Positions 44,583-53,563 are shown, numbered from the stretch's first letter. The stretch is DNA of 64,000 nt from Acidovorax sp. Root219 (GCF_001428665.1 NZ_LMIJ01000001.1:1-64000); one strand, 5' to 3'. A program made the numbers and translations. The notes: generated from the sequence alone by a model not told the origin.

Positions 44583-45662
44583 ATGATCAAAAAAACAAGG
44601 GAGAACGACTTGGGATATTTTGACGGCTTTGATGCGAGCCACTGGAAAACGACCGACAAGGCGTGGATGGCAGAACGCACTCTCCAATGGCTGGAGATAG
44701 AGCCGCTGCTGTACCTGCTGGACAAGAACAAGAAGGCCAGGGCCATCATCAAGAGGTACTTTCTCAAGGGCACGCTGCCTGAATGGGAGAAGCTGCACGA
44801 CTGGAACCGGAGTTCCACGACACGGCATCTGGACCTGATGCTCTTTCTGTACCTGCACCCCTGCAAGGATGAAGCGGTGCTGCGCCCCTTGCGCGACATG
44901 TTCATGGACAACCCCCATGCGTTGCCAGCCGACCGGTTGATGGGTTTCACCGAACTGTGCTTGCACATAGGCCTCGTTCTGCCCGCTACGGGCGGCACCC
45001 ACATGTTCCAGCAATCCGAACTGGAAAGGGAGATACCGCAATCGATGGTGCACCTTGCCCAGGCGCGGGAACCTTACGCGGACTGCAAGGTGATCGTTGC
45101 GCACACGGACGACAGCAACGAGCGCCTGTTCAATCTGATGTGGCCCGAGGACGCTACCCAGCGCCACGTGCGCTTGCCCGTGACACGCAACACCTATTCC
45201 TTCAAAGCGCCCCGCTACCCGGTGGATTTTGAGGAGTTTCCTCTGCTGCCCCTACCTCTCGATCTGGACCAATTGTGGACCATGAGCAAATGGCTGGCGT
45301 CGCCAAAAGCCCTGGCGCCCGGCGCCCGCGACATGCTGTTCCAGTACGAGCGGCCGCTGGAGGTCTGGTACCACTTCTGCGCACGGGAGGAAGTTTCTAG
45401 CAAAGCGGCATGGCGGGAACTGCTGCTGATCGCGGTGTACCGCATCTTCCATTTCGACCAGCAAGCGGAAGGCGAAGACAGCCCCCGCACGCGCTTCGTG
45501 GCGCGGATCAAGGCGATCTTCGAACAACGCGAATTCTCGCCATCGTTCCAGGCACTGCTGGCAGTCGTCAGGAACGGCGAAGCAGTGGTCGAAGACCCTT
45601 GGTCGAACGATGCGAAAGTGGTCTCGCCCGAACTCTATACCGGCATCCGCCACAGCAGCTGA
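44583..45662 (+). CDS. Hypothetical cytoplasmic protein
   Basis: 359 residues from ATG at 44583 (MIKKTREND). No signal peptide or membrane helix. Rich in Trp, Leu and charged residues; segments such as HLDLMLFLYLHPCKDEAVLRP and SKWLASPKALAPGARDMLFQYERPLEVWYHF suggest a helical fold. I do not recognise it. Transcribed divergently from the membrane-protein/CPBP pair. The gap to 45762 has no recognisable feature. Confidence 0.65.
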   Translation: MIKKTRENDLGYFDGFDASHWKTTDKAWMAERTLQWLEIEPLLYLLDKNKKARAIIKRYFLKGTLPEWEKLHDWNRSSTTRHLDLMLFLYLHPCKDEAVLRPLRDMFMDNPHALPADRLMGFTELCLHIGLVLPATGGTHMFQQSELEREIPQSMVHLAQAREPYADCKVIVAHTDDSNERLFNLMWPEDATQRHVRLPVTRNTYSFKAPRYPVDFEEFPLLPLPLDLDQLWTMSKWLASPKALAPGARDMLFQYERPLEVWYHFCAREEVSSKAAWRELLLIAVYRIFHFDQQAEGEDSPRTRFVARIKAIFEQREFSPSFQALLAVVRNGEAVVEDPWSNDAKVVSPELYTGIRHSS

Positions 45663-45762
45663 GAAGCCAAGGGCTACAGACCAAAGGCGACAAGGCAGTG
45701 CTGTAGCACGGCAAGGCGGACCAACGAAGTTAGACGGTTGAAGACAAATCCGTAGGAGGGCT

Positions 45763-46545
45763 TCAATGCCCCCCGAACCGCCCCACCTGCGCGAGCCCGC
45801 CCGCCAGGCTCCACAGGGTGATGCACCACCCGTCGCAGCCCTCGCTGACCACCAGCCCTGGCAGTTGGGTGGCTTGGTCGATATCGGCAAAGCTGACGGG
45901 CTTGCCGGGTACCTCGCCAAGGTACGACACGCCACTGCCGTTTTTCGTGAACACATGGTGCCTGCGCGCATGGTAGAACGCGGCGCGATCCTCCACCACC
46001 CGCCCGGGCACGATGATGGCCACAGTTGGGCTGCCAGGCTGGCTCACCACCGATGCCGTGGCGAGCTTCAATTGCCGCTGCACCGCGCCAAACCGCTTGG
46101 TATCTGAGCCCAGCAGCGCCGCAATGGCCTCCACCTCCGGTGCAGAGATACGGCGCGTGGCCCACCGGGTGGCGCGCACTGGTGCCGTGGAAAAAAGCCC
46201 GAACTGCCGTGTGTCCGACTTGGGCACTTCGCCCTGCACCGAGGCTTCTGCCGAATCCCATTGCTCCTGCCCCGAAGCGTTCTTGGGCACTTCCATCTTG
46301 CACTGGTACTGCACGCCGGTCTGGGTGGAAAAGACACCACGGCCCGCATTGCAGTGGCGCGCCAGTGCCCGGACATGGGCGGGATCATCGAACTGCACTA
46401 CCACCGATCCATCATCGGGCGACAGCCATGCGAAGAAAAGGCCGGGGCGCGCGCTGTGGCTTTCCTTGGCCTCACCGGCAACCGATGGCGCGACGACGGC
46501 CAGGCCAAGAATGAGTGCCGTGATTGCCCGCTGAAGCAGCCGCAT
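45763..46545 (-). CDS. Hypothetical exported protein
   Basis: 260 residues from ATG at 46545. Signal peptide MRLLQRAITALILGLAVVAP cleaved near SVAGEA. The mature protein has four Cys (HCNAGRG, YQCKME and EGCDGWCIT), able to form disulfides in the periplasm. No known motif; the C-terminal half (PTVAIIVPGRVVEDRAAFYHARRHH) is beta-rich. Divergent from polB across 177 bp. Function unknown. Confidence 0.7.
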   Translation of the reverse strand: MRLLQRAITALILGLAVVAPSVAGEAKESHSARPGLFFAWLSPDDGSVVVQFDDPAHVRALARHCNAGRGVFSTQTGVQYQCKMEVPKNASGQEQWDSAEASVQGEVPKSDTRQFGLFSTAPVRATRWATRRISAPEVEAIAALLGSDTKRFGAVQRQLKLATASVVSQPGSPTVAIIVPGRVVEDRAAFYHARRHHVFTKNGSGVSYLGEVPGKPVSFADIDQATQLPGLVVSEGCDGWCITLWSLAGGLAQVGRFGGH

Positions 46546-46722
46546 GGTGTTTTCCCCCGCAATGGATCTCGCAAAGCCAGCAGGATAAGCGCAACACTGT
46601 GGCCACGGCCAGAACAAGCTGACGCAGCCGGTGCGTCCCACCCCTCCTTCGGCGAGAATCAGCAACCTAGTCTGCCCGCCCCTCTGTCCCCCTGTCTGCC
46701 TCCCCGTGCGCCATCGATCCAA

Positions 46723-49080
46723 ATGAAGGGCTTCATCCTCACGCGCAACTGGCGGGACACACCGGCGGGCACCGAAATCGAATACTGGCTTGCGACCGAC
46801 ACCGGCCCGCTGAAGGTGCTGCTGACCGGCCAGACCTCGGTGGCCTTTGTCGAGGCGCGGCACAAGGGCACGGTGGATGCCCAGCTCATGGCCCTGCCGG
46901 ACGTGGAGTTGCGTGCGCTGGACCTCAAGAGCTTTCAGCAGGAGCCTGTGATCGGGGTCTATGCCAAGCACTTTCGCCAGCTGGGGCGCCTGGCGCGCTC
47001 GCTGCAGCAGTTGGGCATATCGCTGCTCGAAGCCGATGTGCGCCCGCACGAGCGCTACCTGATGGAGCGCTTCATCACCGCCGGCGTGCTGGTGGAGGGC
47101 GGGCGCACTGAGAACGGCGCCCGCGTGGACTGCAGGCTGGCGCCTGCGCCCGACTACCGGCCGGCGCTGAAAGTCGTGTCGCTGGACATCGAGACCAGCC
47201 AGCACCAGGCGCTGTACTCCATTGCGCTCGACGGCATGGCCGAGCGCGTGGTGTACATGCTGGGCGAGCCGCCCTCCGAGCCTGCGGAGCCCGAGGGCTT
47301 TGCGCTCGTCTACTGCCCCACGCGCCAAGCCATGATCGAGCAGCTCAACGACTGGTTCGAGCGCAACGACCCGGACGTGCTCATCGGCTGGAACGTGATC
47401 CAGTTCGACCTGCACGTGCTGCAAAAGACCGCCGATGAATGCGCCACGCCGCTGCTGATGGGCCGCGAGCGCCGGCCCATCGCTTGGCGCACGCACCCGG
47501 GCAAGCAGGGCTACCTCTTCGCGCCCATGCCCGGCCGCGTGGTCATCGACGGCATCGAGGCGCTGCGCGCTGCGGTGTGGAGCTTTTCTTCGTTCAGCCT
47601 CGAGAACGTCTCGCAGCAACTGCTGGGCGAGGGCAAGGAGATCGGCGACGAGTACGACAAAATGGCCGAGATCGAGCGCCGCTACCAGCACGACAAGCCC
47701 GCGCTGGCCACTTACAACATCCGCGATTGCGAGCTGGTGCTGCGCATCTTCGAGAAAACGCGGCTGCTGCAGTTTGCGATGGAGCGCGCCCACACCACCG
47801 GCCTGCAGATGGACCACTTCGGTGGTTCCATCGCCGCGTTCAGCCACCACTACCTGCCGCGCATGCACCGCCTGGGCTATGTGGCGCCCAATGTGGGCGA
47901 GATAGAGGGCCAATCGTCGCCCGGCGGCTACGTGATGGATTCGAAGCCCGGCTTCTACGACTCTGTGGTGGTGCTCGACTACAAGAGCCTGTACCCCTCG
48001 ATCATCCGCACCTTCCTGGTCGACCCGGTGGGGTACGTGGAAGGCATGCACGCCAGCGATGCGGCACCGCTCATCCAGGGCCCGCTGGGCACGCGCTTCT
48101 CGCGCGACAGGCACTGCCTGCCAGAGATCGTCACCACCCTCTGGCGCGCGCGCGACGAGGCCAAGCGCACCAAGAACGAGCCCCTGTCCCAGGCGCTCAA
48201 GCTGGTGATGAACTCCTTTGCCGGGGTGCTGGGGGCGTCGGAATGCCGCTTCTTCAACCCGCAGGTGATTTCAGCGATCACCCTGCGCGGCCATGAGATG
48301 GTGAAGCTCACCCGCGAGTTCGTCGAGAAGCGCGGGTACCAGGCGATCTACGGCGATACCGACTCGATCTTCATCTGGCTCGGGCGCACCCACACCAACG
48401 CCGAGGCGCACGCCGTGGCAGCGGAGCTGGTCAGGGACATCAACACGTGGTGGACACGCAGGCTGCGCGAAGAACAGAACCTCGACAACCACCTCGAAAT
48501 CGAATTCGACACGCACTACAAGAAGTTCTTCATGCCCACCATCCGCGGTTCGGACGTGGGCAGCAAGAAGCGCTACGCCGGCCTGAGCTTGGACACCCAG
48601 GGCAAGGAGGAGATGGTCTACCGCGGCCTGGAGATGGCCCGCAGCGACTGGACGCCCCTGGCCCGGCAGTTCCAGGAAGGCCTGCTCTCGCGCGTCTTCC
48701 AGGGCGCACCCTACCGCGAGTTCGTGGCCGACTACGCGCAGGCCACGCTGGCGGGCGACAAGGACGACCTGCTCGTCTACCGCAAGCGCCTGCGCCACCG
48801 CCTGGACGCCTACGTCGCCAACGTGCCCCCGCAGGTGCGCGCAGCGCGCATGGCCGACGAGTACAACACCCGCATGAACCGCCCCCAGCAGTACCAGAGC
48901 GGCGGCTGGATCCGCTACGTCATGACCCGCAACGGGCCGGAACCACTGGAAGCGCGCCATTCGCCCATCGACTACGGGCACTACCTGGGCAAGCAGCTGC
49001 AGCCGATTGCGGATGCCATTTTGCAGCCGCTGGGGGAGAGCTTTGCCGCGTTGACTTCGGCACAGCAGGACCTTTTCTAG
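46723..49080 (+). CDS. polB: DNA polymerase II (family B)
   Basis: 785 residues from ATG at 46723 (MKGFILTRNW), the usual Pol II length. Exonuclease motifs: SLDIETS (Asp155, Glu157), NVIQFDLH and YNIRDCELV. Polymerase motifs: DYKSLYPSII (A), LKLVMNSFAGVLG (B) and YGDTDS (C, Asp545 and Asp547). All catalytic acids are present, so both polymerase and proofreading activities are expected. Acts in restart of stalled forks and translesion synthesis, often SOS-induced, though no clear LexA box was found upstream. A small hairpin CGCCAG-CCA-CTGGCG follows at 49092-49106. Confidence 0.95.
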   Translation: MKGFILTRNWRDTPAGTEIEYWLATDTGPLKVLLTGQTSVAFVEARHKGTVDAQLMALPDVELRALDLKSFQQEPVIGVYAKHFRQLGRLARSLQQLGISLLEADVRPHERYLMERFITAGVLVEGGRTENGARVDCRLAPAPDYRPALKVVSLDIETSQHQALYSIALDGMAERVVYMLGEPPSEPAEPEGFALVYCPTRQAMIEQLNDWFERNDPDVLIGWNVIQFDLHVLQKTADECATPLLMGRERRPIAWRTHPGKQGYLFAPMPGRVVIDGIEALRAAVWSFSSFSLENVSQQLLGEGKEIGDEYDKMAEIERRYQHDKPALATYNIRDCELVLRIFEKTRLLQFAMERAHTTGLQMDHFGGSIAAFSHHYLPRMHRLGYVAPNVGEIEGQSSPGGYVMDSKPGFYDSVVVLDYKSLYPSIIRTFLVDPVGYVEGMHASDAAPLIQGPLGTRFSRDRHCLPEIVTTLWRARDEAKRTKNEPLSQALKLVMNSFAGVLGASECRFFNPQVISAITLRGHEMVKLTREFVEKRGYQAIYGDTDSIFIWLGRTHTNAEAHAVAAELVRDINTWWTRRLREEQNLDNHLEIEFDTHYKKFFMPTIRGSDVGSKKRYAGLSLDTQGKEEMVYRGLEMARSDWTPLARQFQEGLLSRVFQGAPYREFVADYAQATLAGDKDDLLVYRKRLRHRLDAYVANVPPQVRAARMADEYNTRMNRPQQYQSGGWIRYVMTRNGPEPLEARHSPIDYGHYLGKQLQPIADAILQPLGESFAALTSAQQDLF

Positions 49081-49315
49081 ACGTGTTCAACCGCCAGCCA
49101 CTGGCGCTAGTTGCGAACGCCTCCCCCAGTTGCGCATTTCGGTCACTGCAGGAAAGTCTGTGCGAATTCGATTGGTCAGCGTGAACTGGACACACAGACC
49201 GGCCCTCGTGGACACTCCCAGGTCGCGGACGACGAGCATCTGGTCAGCTTCGCTGAGTCGCCTTCTTGGGTGATGCAGGGCACGGGTGCGTACAGCTAGA
49301 CTTCCGCTATCGGAC

Positions 49316-49465
49316 GAGGCTGTGTGAAAACGTCGATGGCTGACTTTTGCGGGGGTACTTCAACCATTGCTCGCATCGAGATCGTGCGTTGTAGGCCGTT
49401 CTGAGCGGTCGATTTCTGAGAAGGCCAGCAACACCAGGGCGTATGGCGCGTTTTCACACAGCCTC
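49316..49465. mobile_element. 150-bp MITE-like element, copy A
   Basis: Ends are perfect inverted repeats GAGGCTGTGTGAAAACG. The 150-bp body matches copy B (53269-53418) in reverse orientation over most of its length, with identical total length. No reading frame. Outside it on the left is CTAGACTTCCGCTATCGGAC (49296-49315), which also has a mirrored counterpart beyond copy B. Confidence 0.88.
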
Positions 49466-49860
49466 GGCCAGAAGCGGTCGTTCGTAAGGGAAGCTAGGTT
49501 GCATGCAAACGCATAAAGTAACGTCGCGCGATGGAAGTTTAGCGACGCTGTATCAAGCAGCATCGGGGCTGTGGGCGTGTCCCATATGCGGAAGCAGTGA
49601 GCTTTCGACGGCCCCATATTTCGATAATGGTGCCGCGTCGTTCGAAATGTGTAGCTGCGGCTTTGAGTTCGGGTTTGACGACGATCCGAATGCGTCATCA
49701 CACGCCGTCCAATGTGTGCAAGGCAACTGGCAGCTATGGCGCACAAATTTTCTCGCTCGTTTTGTTGGGCATCCGCAGGCAATGGCCGAGGTTTCGTTAC
49801 GCTTGCGAGCCATCGGTGTAGAAACCAGTCAGTAGAACTGCGGCAATCGGCCAAAAGCGG
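49464..49860. repeat. Direct copies of a 14-base motif bracketing the zinc-ribbon gene
   Basis: TCGGCCAGAAGCGG at 49464-49477 and TCGGCCAAAAGCGG at 49847-49860 stand on either side of the small gene at 49503-49835. Related copies lie at 49304-49317 and 51801-51814 (complement), 53417-53430, and 21138-21151. Confidence 0.6.
49503..49835 (+). CDS. Small zinc-ribbon protein
   Basis: 110 residues from ATG at 49503. ACPICG (Cys26, Cys29) and FEMCSCGFEFGFDDDP (Cys50, Cys52) form a zinc-ribbon-like site followed by an acidic turn, a pattern I know from small orphan proteins in accessory regions. No signal peptide. It is the first gene of the MITE-bounded block and is framed closely by two copies of a 14-base motif, like a single-gene cassette. 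GC is lower than in flanking core genes. Function unknown. Confidence 0.65.
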   Translation: MQTHKVTSRDGSLATLYQAASGLWACPICGSSELSTAPYFDNGAASFEMCSCGFEFGFDDDPNASSHAVQCVQGNWQLWRTNFLARFVGHPQAMAEVSLRLRAIGVETSQ

Positions 49861-49999
49861 CCGGTCACTGCAAATGAAGCGACGTTCAACGTCGGAGTTG
49901 ACCGGCGCGCTGGGTGAGGCGCCGGGAGACTCACGCTTCCGCGTATGACTCATTGCGCCTTGCCGGTGCGTGTCCGCGTCGAATGACCTGTTATTCGCA

Positions 50000-50584
50000 T
50001 TATCGTCTCCGCTCGCCGCGGTGGAACTGCGTTGGGTCGTCCCCTATGACACTGCGCCACGTCTTCGAGCGCACCCCAGCTCGCAAGATGCGAAAGCGGG
50101 TGTACCGACTGGGTATCCACTTGCCGTCGTCGCTCAGTCGCATGGATGGCACCGTTCGACCGTCCGGATTGAACTCCCAATGGTCCTTCAGGAAGGTGTA
50201 GACGTCCCGATTTCTGGGGGGATTGTCAAAGAGCTTCACGGGACTCCATTGATGTCCCTCGAACGTAAGGCCCCATTCGCTACGCGCGCCTTCTTCTGTT
50301 GGATTCCGGCCGAGTTTTAGGAGTATCCACTGCTCCCCCGTATCTTGGCGCTCAATATGAAGCCACATCAGGGCAGCGTCGAAGCGTATCGGCCGCCCGT
50401 CTTCCTGCGTATGCCACGCGAGAAGGCGCACGTCCTTCACCTCACCCGACGCCAATCCCTCGGTCGCGGCCTGTACTAACTCTGAATAGTTCCACGGCGG
50501 GAGTTGGTCCAAGGTGTCTTCGCTAGCCCTCGCCTGCAAAAGGACGAACGCCATACCCGCCGCGAGAAATTGCCGTCTGGTCAT
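50000..50584 (-). CDS. Hypothetical Tat-exported protein
   Basis: 194 residues from ATG at 50584. The N terminus TRRQFLAAGMAFVLLQARA is a twin-arginine signal (R-R-x-F-L), so it should be exported folded. The mature part is acidic and Trp-rich (WLHIERQDTGEQWILLKLGRNP, VYTFLKDHWEFNPDG). Unrecognised family. It is convergent with the zinc-ribbon gene inside the accessory block. Confidence 0.65.
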   Translation of the reverse strand: MTRRQFLAAGMAFVLLQARASEDTLDQLPPWNYSELVQAATEGLASGEVKDVRLLAWHTQEDGRPIRFDAALMWLHIERQDTGEQWILLKLGRNPTEEGARSEWGLTFEGHQWSPVKLFDNPPRNRDVYTFLKDHWEFNPDGRTVPSMRLSDDGKWIPSRYTRFRILRAGVRSKTWRSVIGDDPTQFHRGERRR

Positions 50585-50668
50585 CGTGCCGTACAACGTA
50601 ATGAATATCGCAAAACCTGCGGGATAAACTGGACCGAGCGGGATATTCGGGACACTGATTCCTCCTAG

Positions 50669-50818
50669 CAGGCTGAAGAAATACTGTTTTCGGATCGGAA
50701 ATTTGTTCGATTCGAGGGTGTCTTACCCCTTGCCAGCATCAGAAAAGTCGCTTGTAGCGCGTTCTACGAGGTCGAAGATTTTTGGGAAACGCTGGCCGGG
50801 AGGTATTTCTTCAGCCTG
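50669..50818. mobile_element. 150-bp MITE related to the IS at 15782-17183
   Basis: Both ends read CAGGCTGAAGAAATAC inward, identical to the 16-bp ends of the 1402-bp IS, and CTAG is duplicated directly outside (50665-50668 and 50819-50822). The right end resembles the right end of the IS beyond the 16 bp as well. No transposase. It should be movable in trans by the IS transposase. The rest of the gap, 50823-51266, holds nothing recognisable. Confidence 0.92.
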
Positions 50819-51266
50819 CTAGAAGTGGTTTGCAGCTGGGGCTTGCGATCAGCGCACTGTTCACTTAGACAGCACGTTTTTGGACTGTCAGGCAGCGGGG
50901 TGGCGCTGAACGGTAGCTCAGCAGTATTGTTGCCCAGAGGCCGCTTCGGGCCCGAGTTGGACGGCTGTTTTAGGCAAGAGCGAAAGGCAGCTTTGGGCCC
51001 AAAGCCGACGCTGGGCTCTATTCCCCAAAGCGGTCATGGATCCAAAATCGGCTTGACCACAGTCTGAAACGTGCCGTCATAAAGCCCGTTCCCTGCCTGC
51101 TAGCAGGCTATAGTTTGCCTCGCTGAAAGTTGCAGGGTTTCGGGAATTTTGTACCGGCCCGTTTGAGTAGTCCTGCACCTGTAGCCACAGACTGCAAGCC
51201 ACCTACAGGAGGAATAAGTGTCCAGAATCTCCCGCACGGTCCAGTACATCCAACGGGTTTTGCGGA

Positions 51267-51695
51267 ATGCATGAAGTCAGATCGCATGTGGGGCATCGGC
51301 TTTCGCTCGTTGTTGCCTGGCTGGGTGCCGTGCTCGTTGGCGTGCTGCTTTTTTATCAGCAATGGTGGGGCGAGCTGTTTGGCCATTTGCTCTCAGGACT
51401 CACGCACGGGCAGCAGTCCGCCTTTGTCGGCATCGCCCAACTTGTAGTTTGCGCGGCTCTCATCGCGGTGACTGCGCGCCATCGAGTCCTTGGGTTTTCG
51501 CTGATCAGTTTTTTCTTTTCTGAGTGTTTTTTGGTGCTCGGTATCTGGCGCTACAACCAACAGTATTCTCCGGATCACATCGTCTACTCGATGTACTCAT
51601 TCGCTGAGACAGCTTTAACGATGGTCTTCTTCGCAGGCATGTCGTGGTGTTGGTGGCGGTGCATATCTGACGGGAAGGTGAAAAATGCAACCTAA
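51267..51695 (+). CDS. Small membrane protein of unknown function
   Basis: 142 residues from ATG at 51267. Four hydrophobic helices: LSLVVAWLGAVLVGVLLFY, FVGIAQLVVCAALIAV, VLGFSLISFFFSECFLVLGI and AETALTMVFFAGMSWCWW. Moderately lower GC than core genes. Inner-membrane location. No family recognised. It belongs to the accessory block. Confidence 0.6.
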   Translation: MHEVRSHVGHRLSLVVAWLGAVLVGVLLFYQQWWGELFGHLLSGLTHGQQSAFVGIAQLVVCAALIAVTARHRVLGFSLISFFFSECFLVLGIWRYNQQYSPDHIVYSMYSFAETALTMVFFAGMSWCWWRCISDGKVKNAT

Positions 51696-51800
51696 CCTGA
51701 AGGCCAACGCCGACTGCTTACGTGCGCCGGCCCCGGAGGCTTGGGGAGCAAGTCGCGGGTTAACCGTGTGTTGAGCGTCCGCTCCTTTTGCCGCCACCGG

Positions 51801-51814
51801 CCGCTTCTGGCCGA
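51801..51814 (-). repeat. Copy of the TCGGCCARAAGCGG motif (complement)
   Basis: CCGCTTCTGGCCGA, complementary to the motif that flanks the zinc-ribbon gene. It stands about 90 bp before the exported HExxH protein gene. Confidence 0.6.
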
Positions 51815-51902
51815 TGGCCCCCATCGTATCAGCGGCTGCCACGGGCCCCTTGCGGCCACCGCTTCAGGACGAGCGCGTCTTGCCGATAACCAGAAGGTTA
51901 CG

Positions 51903-52493
51903 ATGAAAAGCCTCCTCGCTCTGCTGCTGGTCAGCGCCTGCTTCCAGGCGCAGTCCGCCAACCTGCCTCCCTGCGACAAGGCGGTGCGTTTCAGTGCGGC
52001 TTGGTTCGCCGACCCGGAAGTGGACAACGCCAAACCGGCCGCCGAACTGACGAAGATCGGCGCGGGCGCCGGCCGCAGCGGTACGCAACTCGGCCACGTC
52101 GTTGTCGAGACCAAGCTGGCGGTGATGCCGCAGACCAGTTGCCAGGGCGTCGTCGTGCGGCTGGATTACATCAAACCGGTGCTGCGCGTGGCCAGCGAGA
52201 TCCCGCCGGGCAGCTGTGCCTATGCGCATGTGATGAAACACGAGCAGACGCATGTGCGCATTCACCGCGACATCGCGCGCCAGTTCCGCGAGCTGGACTA
52301 TCCCTGGGCCTCGGGCGGCAACAGCGTGGGCATCCTGGTCTACGCGAAACAAGAACTCGACCGCCTGATGCAAGCCCAGGTGATGTTCGACAACCCCGAG
52401 GAATACGCCAGCAACTTCAGCGCGTGCGGTGGTGAGATTGCGCGGCTGGTCAAGCCCGCGGCGTCTACCAAGTCGGGGCAGACACCGGGGTAA
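51903..52493 (+). CDS. Exported protein with HExxH motif
   Basis: 196 residues from ATG at 51903. Signal peptide MKSLLALLLVSACFQAQSA. The segment AYAHVMKHEQTHVRIHRDIARQF contains His113-Glu114-x-x-His117, the zinc-protease signature, with His121 close by. Four further Cys (Cys24, Cys80, Cys105 and one near the end) could form disulfides. It may be a small secreted metallopeptidase of the DUF922-like kind, but catalysis is unproven. Function within the accessory block unknown. Confidence 0.65.
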   Translation: MKSLLALLLVSACFQAQSANLPPCDKAVRFSAAWFADPEVDNAKPAAELTKIGAGAGRSGTQLGHVVVETKLAVMPQTSCQGVVVRLDYIKPVLRVASEIPPGSCAYAHVMKHEQTHVRIHRDIARQFRELDYPWASGGNSVGILVYAKQELDRLMQAQVMFDNPEEYASNFSACGGEIARLVKPAASTKSGQTPG

Positions 52494-52626
52494 GGCAACC
52501 GCCTTCCGCGAAGGCTGATTGGTCGCGCCTTGGGCTGGACCAGACTGATGCCGACGGTCAGGCTTGCTGCCGCCGAGACCGGAGTGAGCCACCGCGCCGA
52601 CCTTCGACTGCGCCACTTGTTCCGCC

Positions 52627-52671
52627 CCCACACCCAACAGGCGTGTGGGTAAAGAGCCACTCGCGTGGCTC
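52627..52671. other. Two tandem perfect hairpins
   Basis: CCCACAC-N9-GTGTGGG (52627-52649) is followed by GAGCCAC-TCGC-GTGGCTC (52654-52671). No T run follows, so they are not a standard terminator. They lie in the 291-bp gap between the HExxH gene and the SMI1-like gene. Confidence 0.55.
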
Positions 52672-52784
52672 ACGGGTCGTCGGCACATGAGTCAAAAGCG
52701 GCTTACTTCTACACCGGCGCCAATACTCTGACCGATGGCAGCCATCGTACACGCGGCAGCCACGGGCCCGAAGCGGACGGTTAT

Positions 52785-53243
52785 TCACTCCCAGTTATAC
52801 GCCTTCAACTCAAGTCCGTTTGTCCACCCTTCAAGATCGAAACGGCGACGTTCAAGCTCCTCTAAAAAATCACCAAGTGAAGTAGCTATTAGAGCGTACT
52901 CAGGCGAGCGGCGCGATACAAAGAAGATCTGCTTGTCAGATGTTGAACAAGCATAGTGATTACCGCCGTCATCCTGAGCAAAGATGACATGCCCAGCCAA
53001 CTCTCCACGATCAATAACGTGTATCCACTCTGCGCGAAAGCTCAGTACTTCGGCGATATCGCCGTAGCCGGTCGCGGTCAGGAACGCCTCGACGCTCTCG
53101 GGAACTGGCATTTCCCCGCCGGTACCTGCGCTTGGTCGGTGGTACGGCCCAAACCGTTTAAACAACGGATGCGTTCGCAACCACGTCTTTCGCTTGCCGG
53201 TCATCAAACGAGCGATAAAGTCATTGATCTGCGTTTCAGCCAT
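52785..53243 (-). CDS. SMI1/KNR4 (SUKH)-like protein
   Basis: 152 residues from ATG at 53243. The order PVPESVEAFLTATGYGD, then VIFAQDDGGNHYACSTSDKQIFFVSR and SLGDFLEELERR matches the SUKH fold common among immunity proteins of toxin systems. No toxin gene is next to it. It is the last gene of the accessory block, next to MITE copy B, and points toward that MITE in its promoter region. Confidence 0.7.
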   Translation of the reverse strand: MAETQINDFIARLMTGKRKTWLRTHPLFKRFGPYHRPSAGTGGEMPVPESVEAFLTATGYGDIAEVLSFRAEWIHVIDRGELAGHVIFAQDDGGNHYACSTSDKQIFFVSRRSPEYALIATSLGDFLEELERRRFDLEGWTNGLELKAYNWE

Positions 53244-53268
53244 GTCCCTCCAATGTCTGCTTGTGGCC

Positions 53269-53418
53269 GAGGCTGTGTGAAAACGCGCGTTGCGCCCTTG
53301 ACCTGCCAGTCGACTCAGAAATCGACCGCTCAGATCGGCCTAAAACGCACGATCTCGATGCGAGCAAGGGTTGAAGTACCCCTGCAAAAGTCGTCTATCG
53401 ACGTTTTCACACAGCCTC
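53269..53418. mobile_element. 150-bp MITE-like element, copy B
   Basis: Inverted counterpart of copy A (49316-49465), with the same 17-bp ends GAGGCTGTGTGAAAACG. The outside flank GGCCGATAGCGGAAATCTAG (53419-53438) mirrors the outside flank of copy A with three mismatches, so the whole repeat unit is about 170-180 bp and ends in CTAG on both sides of the block. Confidence 0.88.
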
Positions 53419-53563
53419 GGCCGATAGCGGAAATCTAGCCCAGCGCTTCAACATGCGCCCGACAACGATGTTTGCTCAGCCGCCAACAAATGTCCGGTGT
53501 GCGTGTTGTCGAATTCGATGCTAACAGTGCCGAACCGATGTCCAAGAGCGCCGCACGACGCAC

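Noticed and set aside
46500-46722. LexA box upstream of polB
   Set aside because: No sequence close to CTG-N10-CAG in a suitable promoter setting was found by eye.
49111-49299. Short open frame of 62 codons after polB
   Set aside because: No ribosome site and no recognisable protein features, and it runs up to the edge of the repeat flank.
49080-53440. Chromosomal integron cassette array
   Set aside because: No integrase gene, genes in mixed orientation, and no convincing attC core sites (RYYYAAC / GTTRRRY pairs) at the gene boundaries.
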